DNA of 64,000 nt from assembly GCF_024868665.1 (NCBI RefSeq), contig NC_079901.1, forward strand, positions 8,570,892 to 8,634,891. Reading direction: 5' to 3'. A model generated the notes under the pieces. That model was given only the letters and a program-made list of their open reading frames with translations, did not search any database and had not been told where the DNA came from. Below, piece by piece: positions 1 to 11,900 of the stretch. This DNA is from Triplophysa rosa (lineage: Eukaryota > Chordata > Actinopteri > Cypriniformes > Nemacheilidae). Both the position numbers and the translations under genes were made by a program. Each line of letters begins with the position of its first letter. The first letter of the stretch is position 1.

Positions 1-345
1 ACATGTTGTGTGGAGGTTTTGCGTTTTAAAGTGCTCAAAATACGGTGAGAACAACTGGCAGGTGGCGCTTGTACTGTCAGCTAAACAGAGCCAGAAGATG
101 CGCAGACTTTCACGCGTTCTCGCAGCTCTTCTGTATAGAAATTATAATATTTTTTATTCTGCGTTTGTTCGTATGGATGTGTTCTTGTGCATGCACAACA
201 TTTTGTGTGGAGTTTTTGCATTTTAAAGCGCTCAAAATATGGTGAGAACAACTGGCAGGTGGCGCTTGTACTGTCAGCTAAACAGAGCCAGAAGATGCGC
301 AGACTTTCACGCGTTCCCACAGCTCTCCTGCATAGAAATTATTTA
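1..345. repeat. Two tandem copies of a ~198-bp repeat
   Basis: Two diverged head-to-tail copies run from about 1-178 and 199-345. Both contain 'gagaacaactggcaggtggc' followed by a block ending in 'tttcacgcgtt'. The same sequence recurs in inverted orientation at about 4660-4915, so these are probably the outer parts of the large fold-back element. The first copy may be cut by the window edge. No coding potential is seen. Confidence 0.8.
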
Positions 346-1946
346 TTCTGCATGCATGAATGCTTGCACTACAGGCTTCCTGCTAAGAAGAAATGTCAGA
401 TAAAAATTGTTGAGACTTCTACAGTGTAATAGTTCATTGGTCAAAACACAGTTCTTTTAAACTATGAAATTTAAAAAGTGCGTTAAGTGTTCGTGATATT
501 TTTACCGGACTGTAGTTTTATGACATAATAAAATATGTTATTGCTGTGAATGTAAATATTTTATTTGGTCCATTAAGATTATGCTATAGGCATTAAAATA
601 GTCTGTTAAAAAAGTTTTTTTTTTTGCTAAAATTATTGGCCGTGTCTCACTATTTTACTTGGGTTATACATTTTTGTTAAATAATGTTTCTGTGGCTCAG
701 TGATAAGAGCATTGCATTAGCATCGGAAAAGTTTGTGGGTTCGATTGCAAGGGAATACTAATGCTTGTATGCAATGTCACTTTGGATAAAAGCGTCTGCC
801 AAATGAATAAATGTAAATTTAACAATCTGCTTTATATTTTTATTTATGTAAATGGCTGTACATATTACTACTATTGTGTTGTTGTTTTTTTTGTTGTCAA
901 AAAATTGAACTAAACTATAAACAACACAGGCCTATTAATTGCAGCTATTCTCCAAATATAATCAACAAATGCGTTTTCCGTTCGCTCTACGTGATCTTAA
1001 AGTAGCTTCTTTTGTTCTAAAAAAAACTTTGTGTCCTTTTACCAACACACTGCATGCTTTCGATTCAGAAACTTGGGATATTGTAAGCTTGTTGTGGATA
1101 TATCTTATTTTAAGTAATAGCTATAGGGTACAACAAGTATTAGGCTATACATCCCGAACCTTATAATTCCATTGCTTTTTTTATACGTTGGTTTTCTTTA
1201 CTGTGCACTCTAAAAATGGTTGTTAAAACAGACACACAAACAGACACACATTTACTGCGTTATTTTTGTGACAAAACATTTTGTGTTACTTTAACCTAAC
1301 GTTTTTTCACAAAGGATAAAACTTAGTTCTAATTGCAACCGCTGTTGGTGGTTTAAATTAATTAATAAAGAATATATTTTCCTGTAAAACTTATTTTTCA
1401 TCATTTTAAAACATCCATATAATAACCCAAACTAGTTTTTCATTTATTTTTTTCTCAGCATTTCTCTCATTGTTTCTGAACTATCTCCAGTGCAGCCTTG
1501 ATTATCAATGGCAGGTGCCAGTGTATAAATATTTAACACGATTAATAAAATCTTAGTGCTTTTCCACAATCGCGCCGAACCGTTCTCGTTGCTTTGCTTA
1601 ATCGCTCAACTGCTTTGGGCCAGCCTGTATGTAGGCCTAAATTGAACTTTTTAGAATGTAAACGCAAATACGTGTCACGCGTCACTCGCTGCCTTGGTAA
1701 CGCAAGAGACTAAGCTATGACTTGAAAAACATTTTCGTTTGGTACCCCCCAGCTTCAGCTGTTAACCACTTAACCATTAACATTGTTAAATTAAAATTAT
1801 TAAATAAATTGAATTGAATAATCACAACCGAGTGACTAACCCTGAGTGGCGACGTCACTACACGCATTCTATCAGCACGATTCAGCATAACAGATTAGCG
1901 GTTATGATCAAATTTAATTCATAATCGTTAATTGTTCTCCCGGCCT
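346..1946. other. AT-rich non-coding stretch in the left part of the fold-back element
   Basis: No credible ORF or splice structure is visible. The stretch has no counterpart in the right-hand arm, where the equivalent interval is only about 70 bp, so it is either inserted sequence in the left arm or sequence lost from the right. It contains a SINE at 691-818. The rest is anonymous AT-rich DNA. Confidence 0.6.
691..818 (+). mobile_element. tRNA-derived SINE
   Basis: The tRNA-like head has a box A-like 'tggctcagtgataagagc' and a box B-like 'gggttcgattgc'. The tail contains 'tggataaaagcgtctgcc' and ends in 'aaatgaataaatgtaaat'. The same architecture recurs at 12009, 36997 and 42554, so this is a dispersed family and not a functional tRNA gene. 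Confidence 0.85.
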
Positions 1947-2546
1947 GTATCAGTAAATTTGTAGTAAAAATTCGAAGTTGCAAACTTGTAGATTTTTTTT
2001 CTCTCCCGCAAACACAACACAACAGTTACACCTTCTTGAATCCTTCAGTGCAAGTGCACAAATCCAGTTCTACAAATCACAAACTGAGATACTCGTGCAC
2101 TCACATTTTTTGCTACAAATGCGGCAGTAAATATGGTGCAAAACACATTCACACACCTGCACCAAAAGACGTGCGTTCACAGACGAGTTTTGCACATCCG
2201 CAAACTGTATGTGAATTCATGCAATGAGAGTTGAATGCTTGTCAAATATTTTCTCACAAATTAAAGGTTTTATTCTTGCACATTGTTCTAGCACAAACAC
2301 AAGAGCATAACTACAACTGCTTGAATCTGCTGCTGCGAGTCTCTGACACAAGTTCGCACACACTCTCATTTTGCACCACATATCTGTGTGATATATATGG
2401 TGCAAAAGTGATTTGTGCATTTGCAGCCAAATGAGCTAGTTTTGGCGCCCAGCAGGTGGCGCCCTAACGCGCAAGTGAAAAACTGCGAGAATCATCCTGA
2501 GCTGCTTTATTTTCCTGAAATCACTAATCATAATAGAGTACAAGTG

Positions 2547-3797
2547 CCGAACCTAGACATCTGGGGGCCCTAAGCAAACCTTTTTGAAGGGCCCTTGTCA
2601 TAATAGTTCAAACTAGATATAAACATAGCTGTAGACTATAAGAAATAAAACATATAAATCAATTAACACACTTAAACGAATAAAGACTGAAAGATAAAAA
2701 AAACATTAAACAGACAGTAAGAACAATTAATTCTAAAATAAAGTTCACATTTTGTTTGACATGTAAATTATTATTTTCCTTAATTAACACGTGGCTTGGA
2801 ACCATCTAGCTGTAAAAAAAACTATAACGTTATGTGGTGTGGCATAATTATAAGTGGTGTGTTTTTCTAACCAAATGAGTGATTAACAAAAATAAAGCAT
2901 GATAAATATAGCTTACTTAATAAAGCCAAGTATACGAAAACACATCAATAATTCTCTATTTTTTTTTACATATTATCATAGGCAAACCAAATGCAGTGGA
3001 TTGCAGTGGTGTGCATTATAGCGGAAACTCACATGAACAATGTAGTTGTTTTAGTCTTGTAAATCATTCCCTCTAAATGTTATTGAGCTGTAAATATTTA
3101 TCTTTTGAAGGAACCCATATAGTAGATGGGTATAATATACACAGCAAAACACATGGCAATATTTACTTATGACTTCACAGTTTGCTGTAATAAATATAAA
3201 AAATCAAAAGGTGTGCATTATAGCTGACACCCACATGAACACTGTAGAGCTGGTTTTGTGGTCTAAGTTATCCCCTTTAAATGCTACGGAAGTTAGAAAC
3301 GTGTATTAATGTGTATGTAACATTGGAGACGGTCCCTAAATTCACGAATATCAAAGTCCAACCTCAAGCAACGAACTTAAGTGTGTCCATACTTAATTTG
3401 TAAATACGTTCTTGCATAATTTGGCAAAAACTAAACAAGAGTTTAAAATACTATGAAAACACATGCCTCTTGTTCTTTTACTTTGCGTTGTTGGCGTTTA
3501 CCTTTTTTTCGCTCCAGACGGATGGCGCCGTTTAAAACCATGGCAAGGGACATCAGCAGCACATCACGCGCATGTCATTCCCTGCCCCGCACTGATGTCC
3601 AGAATGTCACAGTCATTAAATAAATTAAGTACAAAAGGAAATTTCCAAATAATGCCTCTAAAGTTGGATCCACAAATTATAAAAATAACGTCTTAATTGT
3701 TTACAATAGTGTTTTTGATTCGGTACTCAAGGGCCCCCTGGTGGTTTAGAGCCCTACGCAACCTGCGTAGTCTGCGTATAGGCAGGATCGGCTCTGA
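2547..3797. mobile_element. Putative hAT-like non-autonomous insertion inside the fold-back
   Basis: The segment separates sequences that would be contiguous in the fold-back. It is flanked on both sides by 'gagtaca'-like sequence (left 'agagtacaa', right 'tgagtacat'), compatible with an imperfect 7-8 bp target duplication. The ends are weakly inverted: left 'caagtgccgaacctag', right complement 'cagagccgatcctgcc'. Such CAG-like ends and 8-bp duplications are known for hAT elements. No transposase is visible. Class assignment is inference. Confidence 0.4.
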
Positions 3798-4014
3798 GTA
3801 CATTGGTTTAGTTTAAATAAATATGCTGGTCCGCTACATGACAATCCCTTACGAAAACTAATCATGGTTTTACTACAGCAACCATATTTTTGTTGTTGTT
3901 TTAACTGTAAGAAAAACGTGTGTTTTGTTTGTTTAACTGTAGGCCTGTAATTTTCATAAGGGATTGTCAACGTAGCTGACCAGCACACTTATTTAAACTA
4001 AACCAATGTACTCT
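3798..4014. repeat. Central palindrome of the fold-back (~65-bp stems)
   Basis: The sequence 'gagtacattggtttagttta' near 3797 is mirrored by 'taaactaaaccaatgtactc' ending near 4014. The stems extend about 65 bp inward, to 'gacaatccctta' and 'taagggattgtc', around a loop of about 90 bp. It could be an independent MITE or simply the turn of the fold-back. The continuity of the stem into the outer arms favours the turn. Confidence 0.7.
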
Positions 4015-4659
4015 ATTACGATTAGTGATTTCAGGAAAATAAAGCAGCTCGGATGATTCTCGCGAGTTTTTCACTTGCGCGTTAGGGCGCCACCTGCTGG
4101 GCGCCAAAACTAGCTCGTTTGGCTGCAAATGCACAAATCACTTTTGCACCATATTTCACACAGATATGTGGTGCAAAATGAAGTGTGTGCGAACTTGTGT
4201 CAGAGACTCGCAGCAGCAGATTCAAGCAGTTGTAGTTATGTCTTGTGTTTGTGCTAGAACAATGTGCAAGAATAAAACCTTTAATTTGTGAGAAAATATT
4301 TGACAAGCATTCAACTCTCATTGCATGAATTCACATACTGTTTGCGGATGTGCAAAACTCGTCTGTGAACGCACGTCTTTTGGTGCAGGTGTGTGAATGT
4401 GTTTTGCACCATATTTACTGCAGCATTTGTAGCAAAAAATGTGAGTGCACGAGTATCTCAGTTTGTGATTTGTAGAATGGATTTGTGCACTTGCACTGAA
4501 GGATTCAAGAAGGTGTAACTGTTGTGTTGTGTTTGCGGGGAGAAAAAAAATCTACAAGTTTGCAACTTCAAATTTTACTACAAATTTACTGATACACATG
4601 TGTGGCCGACCTTTACAACTACAAGTTCCACTCTCACAGGTGCTCAGTAGTTTTGCACC

Positions 4660-4915
4660 AAAAATACCTTCATACGAGAACGCGTGAAAGTCTGCGCATC
4701 TTCTGGCTCTGTTTAGCTGACAGTACAAGCCCACCTGCCAGTTGTTCTCACCGTATTTTGAGCGCTTTAAAACGCAAAACCTCCACACAACATGTTTCTC
4801 ATGGACAAGCTTGACATCCATATAAACAAATGCAAGATAAAAAATATTATAAATTTTATACAGAAGAGCTGTGGGAACGCGTGAAAATCGGCGCATCTTC
4901 TGGCTGTGTTTAGCT
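4660..4915. repeat. Inverted copy of the left-edge tandem repeat
   Basis: This is the reverse complement of the repeat at 1-345, including 'gccacctgccagttgttctc' and 'aacgcgtgaaa'. One nearly full copy and one partial copy are present. It forms the outer right portion of the fold-back structure and abuts the E-box minisatellite at 4922. Confidence 0.8.
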
Positions 4916-4921
4916 GTTAAG

Positions 4922-5207
4922 TGGCGGGGTCACGTGACCTGCCAGTGCGGGAGTGCCGGGTCACGTGACCTGCCAGTGTCGGGAGTGCCGGGTCACGTGA
5001 CCTGCCAGTGTCGGGAGTGCCGGGTCACGTGACCTGCCAGTGTCGGGAGTGCCGGGTCACGTGACCTGCCAGTGGCGGGAGTGCCGGGTCACGTGACCTG
5101 CCAGTGGCGGGAGTGCCGGGTCACGTGACCTGCCAGTGGCGGGAGTGCCGGGTCACGTGACCTGCCAGTGGCGGGAGTGCCGGGTCACGTGACCTGCCAG
5201 TGGCAGC
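4922..5207. repeat. 32-bp minisatellite, nine copies, each with a CACGTG palindrome
   Basis: CACGTG occurs at 4931, 4962, 4994, 5026, 5058, 5090, 5122, 5154 and 5186. The spacing is 31 bp once and then 32 bp seven times. Each unit holds the 12-bp palindrome GGTCACGTGACC followed by 'tgccagtg' and 'cgggagtgcc'. Units differ only at one or two positions (tcggg versus gcggg). The array is GC- and CpG-rich in AT-rich surroundings. GTCACGTGAC is the known CLEAR/E-box consensus bound by TFEB, TFE3, MITF and USF factors. The array lies about 1.3 kb past the kcnk6 exon 1 donor, so probably within intron 1. Whether it is functional cannot be told from sequence. Confidence 0.95.
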
Positions 5208-5578
5208 TCCTGCCAGCCAGCTGAAGATTGAACCCCTACTGCAATTTTGTGTAATTTCATACAAAGAACAGGTCAGCGGTTGAGGTTAACAGGCTCAATG
5301 AATGGAAAGCTTTATGAGGAGAAATAGGTTCTATTACTTACTACTGAGAAGGAAAGTTAAGGCAAACAAAGCTCTGATGTCCAACCTCAGGAATAGTTAT
5401 AGTCATCTGTCAGCGTGACAGAAAAAAATATTTTAAAACAACCCCAAAAATACTCCCAAGTATAACATAGATACTTTAAATTCTCCAAAATGCCTTGTGA
5501 ACTTTCACCTATGTTTACTGAAGCTTACAGAGGAACTGTCTATGACATTTGACCGGCACACAAAACATGACTTATTTT
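5208..5578. other. Non-coding stretch, nothing recognised
   Basis: There is no ORF, RNA gene or repeat signature that I can support. It probably lies in kcnk6 intron 1. Confidence 0.5.
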
Positions 5579-5875
5579 AAAGGTATAGTTCATCATTTAA
5601 TCACCGTCATGTCATTCAAAACCTGTGTATGACTGTTTCTTCTGTGGAAAACAAAAGAAGATATTTTGAGAAATGTCTTTTGACTTCAATTGTATGAACA
5701 CAATTGACTTCAATTGTATGAACACCAGACCACTTTGAGAAAGTGGTTTTGTGTTCATACAATTGAAGTCAATGGGGCCCGTTGTTGTTTGGTTACCAAC
5801 ATTCTTCAAAATATCTTCTTTTGTATTCTGCAAAAGAAAGTCATACAGGTTTTCAATGACATCAGGGGGAATCAA
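5579..5875. mobile_element. Palindromic MITE (family A)
   Basis: It has the recurring ends 'tatagttcatcatttaatca' and the internal 'aaaagaagatattttgagaa', mirrored by 'caaaatatcttcttttgtat'. A local inverted repeat around 'cttcaattgtatgaacac' lies at its centre. About a dozen relatives occur in this window. It carries no coding capacity of its own. Confidence 0.75.
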
Positions 5876-6457
5876 TTATGAAATTAAATTTAGTTTTGCG
5901 AACTACAACCACTTCCTCTTTCAACCACGGGAGCATTTGGTTTTATGTTTCCATCAGGTAAAAACCCTATGACCCTATTTGCATTTTTAATAAACAGCTC
6001 TCGAGGACATCATGTATACACTGGGCTGCAAATACCACACATCATTATAGTTTCCATTAAAACCAATACGATTTCCATTACAACCATTAAATCCAGAATT
6101 TCTGTGACGCTTTATCGTTTTTTCTTTGTCAGAACGATTGATAAGTTACAGTATTAAAATGACCAAAATCCTACATTCATGCCTTTATATACATATAACG
6201 AAAGAATAAGTCCATTTCATAAAGAGTATAAGTAGCATATCCACTCTCCACTGTTTGCGCTCGCCATAAGTTTGTACAGCGCTGGCGAACTTTGAAACTT
6301 TGTACTGCAGCACATCTGATGTTTTTGTACATTTTGTACAACTATTCTTGTGCATAGGCTACCATTACATTACAAGCGTCTGCTAAACGCGAGTATCCGT
6401 GACATCAAACAACGCGCAACATCCATGACCGTGATACTTTATTACCGTAAAACTCAC
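5876..6457. other. Probable proximal intron 1 of the kcnk gene
   Basis: This sequence follows the exon 1 donor on the minus strand. It holds no exon encoding the expected next segment (the remainder of the GYG filter and M2). A short stretch around 6045-6105 ('attaaaaccaatacgatttc') resembles, in inverted form, sequence near 7330-7390, so a dispersed repeat is likely. Confidence 0.5.
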
Positions 6458-6779
6458 CCACTGTCGTGACCATCGTGTTGGCAAAAAACAACGACGACGC
6501 CAAATCCCAGTTCGTCCGAAGCGATGCGTTTTCAAGGATGGACACGCCGTATTTGTTCGCCTTCAAAACTCGTTCTAAGAAACTTTCAAAGGCCGTGGCG
6601 TTGATGCAGCTCAGGTTGAGTAACTCGGCTTTCAGGGAGTTCAGCTCAGACTTCAGGTTCTCCTCGACGGGCCGCTCGATGGCAGAGAAAACAAGCGCTC
6701 CCAATATCAAATAACTCATGTATGCCAAGATGAAACCGATGAGCACAAAGCAAGACTTCAGTGCCGCGGACATGATCAT
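6458..6779 (-). CDS. kcnk6: Two-pore potassium channel, TWIK type, first coding exon (KCNK6-like)
   Basis: This exon encodes 107 residues of a K2P background potassium channel at the membrane. Residues about 10-32 form M1 (FILAYMSYLILGALVF). An extracellular cap follows, with the cysteine found in TWIK channels (LNLSC) and N-glycosylation sites NLS, NAT and NAS. The pore helix and start of the filter close the exon (NWDLASSLFFA, then TTVG). The exon ends at G|GTGAGT inside the codon of the first filter glycine, the conserved K2P intron position. The pattern 'FLERVLKANKYGVSILENAS' is nearest KCNK6; KCNK1 or KCNK7 are less likely. Start: ATG at 6779; a second ATG lies two codons on. All later exons are missing from the window, so the gene must continue past the left edge or be truncated. 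Confidence 0.85.
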
Positions 6780-8951
6780 GTTTGTAAGTAATCGGATGAT
6801 AGCACCGGCACTTCCTCGGTGTCAGAGCTTTGACTTTAGTGATTTGGACGACTGATTGAACTCCACCCTTTACATTCCTCCACCCTCTACCAAAAGTTGG
6901 CCAGGAAATAACTTGATCACATGGGTGCAAATGATGCTTTGTGGGTTTCCTCCTTTGTGCAAAACAAACCTCGGGTTAAAAAAGCACTTTCATCAACACC
7001 TTGAGAAATACATGAAATAGTTGCAGTTACATGCTGAATGTGTACTGCATATGACGAGGAGCAAATGAATTGAACTTGTGTTTCACATGCCAAAAACCAT
7101 AGAAACCGTTAGAATATATGTGATTTTGGTATATGAAACATGTGCCTTGCTTAAAAAGTTAAACCATCCCCTGAAATCGTAATGGATTCAATGGGAAGGC
7201 CTATAATTGGAATTGCATTGGTTTTGATGGAAACAAAAAGGGTTTCTGTGGGTCTCTACTGGTAATGTGCTGGGATGTTCTCTGGTGTATTAGAACCCAT
7301 AGAACACCATTACATGTTCTCTTACTGGAATAAGACCCAAACCACATATTAAAACCGTTTGTAATGGTTTTAATGGTAATGGTCCTTCTGAAACCTCAGA
7401 TGTCCAAATTTGTTGTTTTTCAGGAAATGGAACGAACGCAAATGATTACATACGCTGTTGTCGAAGTTGTAAAGCACTTTTTAATACGTTTTATTGGTTA
7501 GACATTTGCCAAACCCAGTGACAAACATAGAAGGTGACTAATAATAATGATTAATGACAAAAAATAAAAATCAGGAAATATGGAGATACGAGGTTTCAGC
7601 AGGACAGCAGCGATATAACAAATTTAAAATATGGATCATTTTTGTCACTTGTTTTGACAAATTATCTGTGATCTCCACCCACTGCTTCAGAACAACAAAT
7701 GGTAATATTACAGTACACTTATTTAAGATGGAGCAGAAAATGAAGATGCCAATGTGTGTTTGTTTCAACTTGCATCTTACATAATTCATCTGGTGAAATA
7801 AAAAATAATGGCAAAAGAAGAACAAAGAAACTCTTAATGGAGTTTGTTATGATGAGGGATGGGAGAGTCACGTGTCACTGTTTTCTGTCCAAACAGTTTA
7901 GTTCCCTCCAGTTTACTTTAGTAAATATATTTCACTGCCATCTGTGCTCAAAGGGTTGTGTGAGGACAGCAGTGTGATAAGCTGTAGACAATGAAACTGT
8001 TTTCTTTGTACATAAGGAGCAAGTCAGTCTGATAAGGCAAAGTTTGCCTTTAGCCAATTAATTGACAATGTTTCTTTTCTTTTCAAGGGAGATGTTTTTA
8101 ATGTTGATTTAAATGATTTAAATGTTCAGACCACAAAATGAGCTACATAACCTTTATGAAGTATACATTTTTAATGCTACTTTTACTTTATCATTGCAAT
8201 ATCCAAATACAAATGTCTGCCTAAAATTATTTAGCATTCAGAACCTATTGCTGCTATCTGTACAGTCTTTAAGATTACTATGAAAAGTATATAAGAAATC
8301 ATATTCTGATAGTCAACAAGTCCTTTCCAGATTTTTAATTACATTTATCAACAAACAAGCTTACAGGCTCCATTTAAAACGTTAACATTGATTTTAAAAC
8401 ACTTCTGAAAATATGGTCTCTATTTGTAGGTGTTCACCCTTAGTTAAAAATGGCACACTACATTTTCATATTTAGCACATCAAGCACAAGAAAATAATAC
8501 GTGGAAACAGGAAAATGGATTTCTTTTTGAGGGGGGACCACTATATCATGTGTGAAAATACATTTTTTTTGAAAGGAGACTTTTCAGGGGACGTAATAAA
8601 ACAATATTTTGGGAAAGCAAATTGTTTCACCCAAAGTCAGCCCTGCAGACATTTTCTTCCACTTTTTCCAAATCTGTTTTTTTATCAGATCAATTATTTG
8701 TCCTAACTCAACCCCCAATGGTCTAAAAAGTGTGGTTAAACATAGGTGTCTCTGGATACACAGCTGAATGAGAAAACAGAATCTACTGTGAGAATGGACA
8801 TTGAAAGAGAAATACACTTAAAATGAACTATGAACAGAAGTCAATGCAGGAAAAGCAGTTATTCAGTTTTTCCGACATGAATTGCTCCTTTTCTATGAAT
8901 TTCCTTGTTTAAGGGAAGCATCGCTCAAAGGTGTTTCAGAAGATATGGAGA
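6780..8951. other. Intergenic: kcnk6 upstream region and clba1 3' flank
   Basis: No gene is seen. The stretch just above 6779 should hold the kcnk6 5' UTR and promoter, but no clear TATA box or CpG island is visible. Around 7150-7400, runs such as 'gttttaatggtaatgg' look like a dispersed repeat related to 6045-6105. A lone E-box (GTCACGTGTC) lies at 7867. The clba1 3' UTR should begin below 8952. Confidence 0.5.
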
Positions 8952-11900
8952 CTAAGTCATGATATTTCTGTTAAAGTCATAAGACAGTCTTCTTTTAGCA
9001 CTCGCAGCCAACTGCTGGTTGGACGTTGGGAGATTTGGAGAAAATCTGGAACTGCCCTTTACTCGAACCGTCACACATTCCTGAGGTAAAGAAGAACGAT
9101 CGTGTGTTATATTATTTAACAAATCATTTGTGTATAATTGTTGTCTATATCAAATTCTCTTGAATAACAATTTTTTGTTTATAGTATCTTATAGATATTA
9201 TTACCATTGCAAGTTTGCCAAGAATTGTGATGTGTCTGATGCAGCAAAAGCTTACAAGCGGTGTCGAGTTCACAGTGTTTTCACAATACGTTATTGCAAT
9301 GGTTTCAAATATCTCAACCGCTGAAGTAATGCAAACTCACAGAGCTGGGACGTTGCAAATGCAATGACTGAAGGAGAAGTTTACAAGACAGAGACTCCGC
9401 CCTCTTACATTTCAGACCAATCATCCGGTCCAGATCCTGTAGGCCATCAAGTAGGGTTTTCTCCCTTGGGGTTAAAGCGCGACGATTAACTTTGCAGCAA
9501 GAAATGTTCACCCAAAAATGAAATTCCGTCACAAGTTTAACAGAACAAATACATTTACGTGAGTTTGGAATAACTTCAGGGTGAGTAAATGATGACGGAA
9601 TTTTCATTTTTGGGTGAACTATCCCTTTAACACGCACAAATTATACCCCTATTGTGTGTGTAATTCTCAAGTAAAGATTTGTCAGTCCTTAACAGGAGTA
9701 TAAAATCGAGAATTTAATGCTCAACAGTTGGTTCATTGTGCTCCACCACATTTGATCTGATTCGTTGCTGTAGTGACTTTTATTGACCACAAGATGGCAG
9801 TAGAAGATAATCGTATTCAACAATTGTTTTACACTACATATTCTAAACAATGATTTGTAGTTTCATATAGTTAAATAACCATAAAAAAATAAAACGGGTG
9901 CAGTATCCTTTATCTACATACCTGTTATCCCCTGTATTGCCATTTCCATCTGGTCCTTGCAGAAGCTGTGTTAGTATAGGAATGTCATCAGGATCTTCAC
10001 GGGAGGGCTTTTCTGAAGGGAAGGCCTCTTGAAACACACTTGACTACACGCAAACACACAAACACAAAAGAAGCATATTAGAGGAACTACGCTGATAATA
10101 GAGATTGGCTTTAACCAACCATTAATGTTTTGATATAATTGAGAAATAAATGAAAAAGAAGGCAATGGTGTTTGTGGAGGATGAGCAGGTAATTTTTATT
10201 TTATTACATAGCACTCTCTACTTGATTCTGATTGATCAAAATAGTTTTGATAGATAAACTGATATGTTGTATAAGTGGGATAATGTACAGTCATTGTTTT
10301 CTATTTATATTGTGCATATGTATTCGGTCATTATTTCAAAACAAACCCTTATGAGAAACAGCTGGCTGTAGATTATCATTTACTGGATTATTTTCAGTGT
10401 CTTTAAAATACTTGAATGTATGAAAATTATGATTCAGAAGCATGAATCCATACCACATCATGAATAGGAGAAAGTAAAAGGTTTGGTTTGTCTACAGTAG
10501 AAGGCCACCACTGGCCACCGGGCGCTTTCTTCTGCTCCACAGACTCTTGACTGAAGGCCACCCATGTGCTCTCTGACTGCTGGAATGGATGGATTCCCGT
10601 CCAATCAGATTGCCAGGATGTAGATTCATTTGCATCAGTGCAACTCTTCAGATCTCCTGAGAGTAGATGAGGGTTCATGTAAGTCTGAACAGTTAAAGTG
10701 ATAGTTCACCCCAAAACAATGGTCATGGTTTATTCACCATCATGCTGTTTCAAACCTGTATGACTTACTTTCTTCTGCAGAACACAAAAGAAGATATTTT
10801 GAAGAACGCTGGTAAACGAACAACATTGGCTCCATTGACTTCCATTATATGGATACAAAACCACAGAGACATTTCTCAAAATATCTTCTTTTGTGTTCCA
10901 ATGAAGACATAGAGTGTTACAGGTCTTGAACAACATGAGGGTGAATAAATGATGACATGAATTTTTGGGTGAAATATCGCTTTAAATATCCTTGGCTCAC
11001 ATACAGGAAACAAGAAGAGTAGGTGTTATGCTAATGCAAAGAAGTTCTGCTTTCTGCTGCGGAAATGTTTTCACAAACACAAGCAACTTTTCACTGCATT
11101 AATGTCATGTGTAATAACTGACAGGTGGTGATGAAAGTGTCTTCACTTCACTTTTTAAACATTGTAAACAGAATGTCCAACAAGTTATTTAAAATCTGGC
11201 GCCAGTGTCTATTGTGGTAAACGTCTCCCACCGATAACCTGCTTGTCATGTGAAATGATCTACTTCCATGACCTAATTACAAAAGCTAAACCTGTTTCAG
11301 CTTGACTACCTGGATCACCTGATTTTTACTCATTTTGGGAACAGTTTTAAGATTAGTGTTAAAGGCTGTCTGCCAAAAATGAAATTCAACACAGAAGATT
11401 ATTTGGGTTTTAGATTTAACCCTTGTGTGGTGTTTGAGTCTGTCGGACCCATAAGAATAAAATATGCAGTTCATTGTTTTTTAACCTCAAACATTTATAT
11501 TTATTCAAGATAAGCATGTATTTTAACCATGCCTGTATAATAGTTTTTTAGTAAATGTTTTGAATATAAGGTAAATGACAAATATGAACCACACATGGTC
11601 TATGTTGTATTTTAACATAACATTTTTTATAGCGCCATGTATTCATTTAAAACCTAATAAAGCTGTGGGTCTACTAGAATAAAATATATAGCACTAAAAG
11701 TGGTTCTTTGGCTTGTTATCATAGGGGAACTGCTTTTAAGTGCGGTATTGCACCATATTTTGGTGGTTCAGTGGTTCTCCAGCGGTTCTTCAGTGGTTCT
11801 TTGGGATGACTGACGTGCTATATAGCACCACTGCCGTACAAAGAACCTGTTAAAGCCGTTTAAAGGTTCTTTACGAGCCAAAGAACCACTGTTCATTTTA

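Larger units (their letters stand above)
1947..4596. mobile_element. Fold-back element with ~0.6-kb inverted arms
   Basis: The left arm (about 1947-2546) and right arm (about 4008-4596) are near-perfect reverse complements. For example, 'cagtgcaagtgcacaaatcc' at 2046 matches 'ggatttgtgcacttgcactg' near 4479. Outside the arms, 1-345 and 4660-4915 are also inverted copies of each other, so the whole structure may reach from before base 1 to about 4915. No transposase reading frame is visible, so the element is non-autonomous. A second element appears to have inserted at the inner edge of the left arm. This lies in the 3' direction from kcnk6 exon 1, probably within intron 1. Confidence 0.8.

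Noticed and set aside
691..765. tRNA gene (also at 12009, 36997, 42554)
   Set aside because: Only the box A/B-like head is present, a common SINE tail follows, and the copies do not fold convincingly as a full cloverleaf.
4922..5207. CRISPR-like regular repeats
   Set aside because: The 32-bp units are contiguous with no variable spacers, and the genome is clearly vertebrate; this is a minisatellite.
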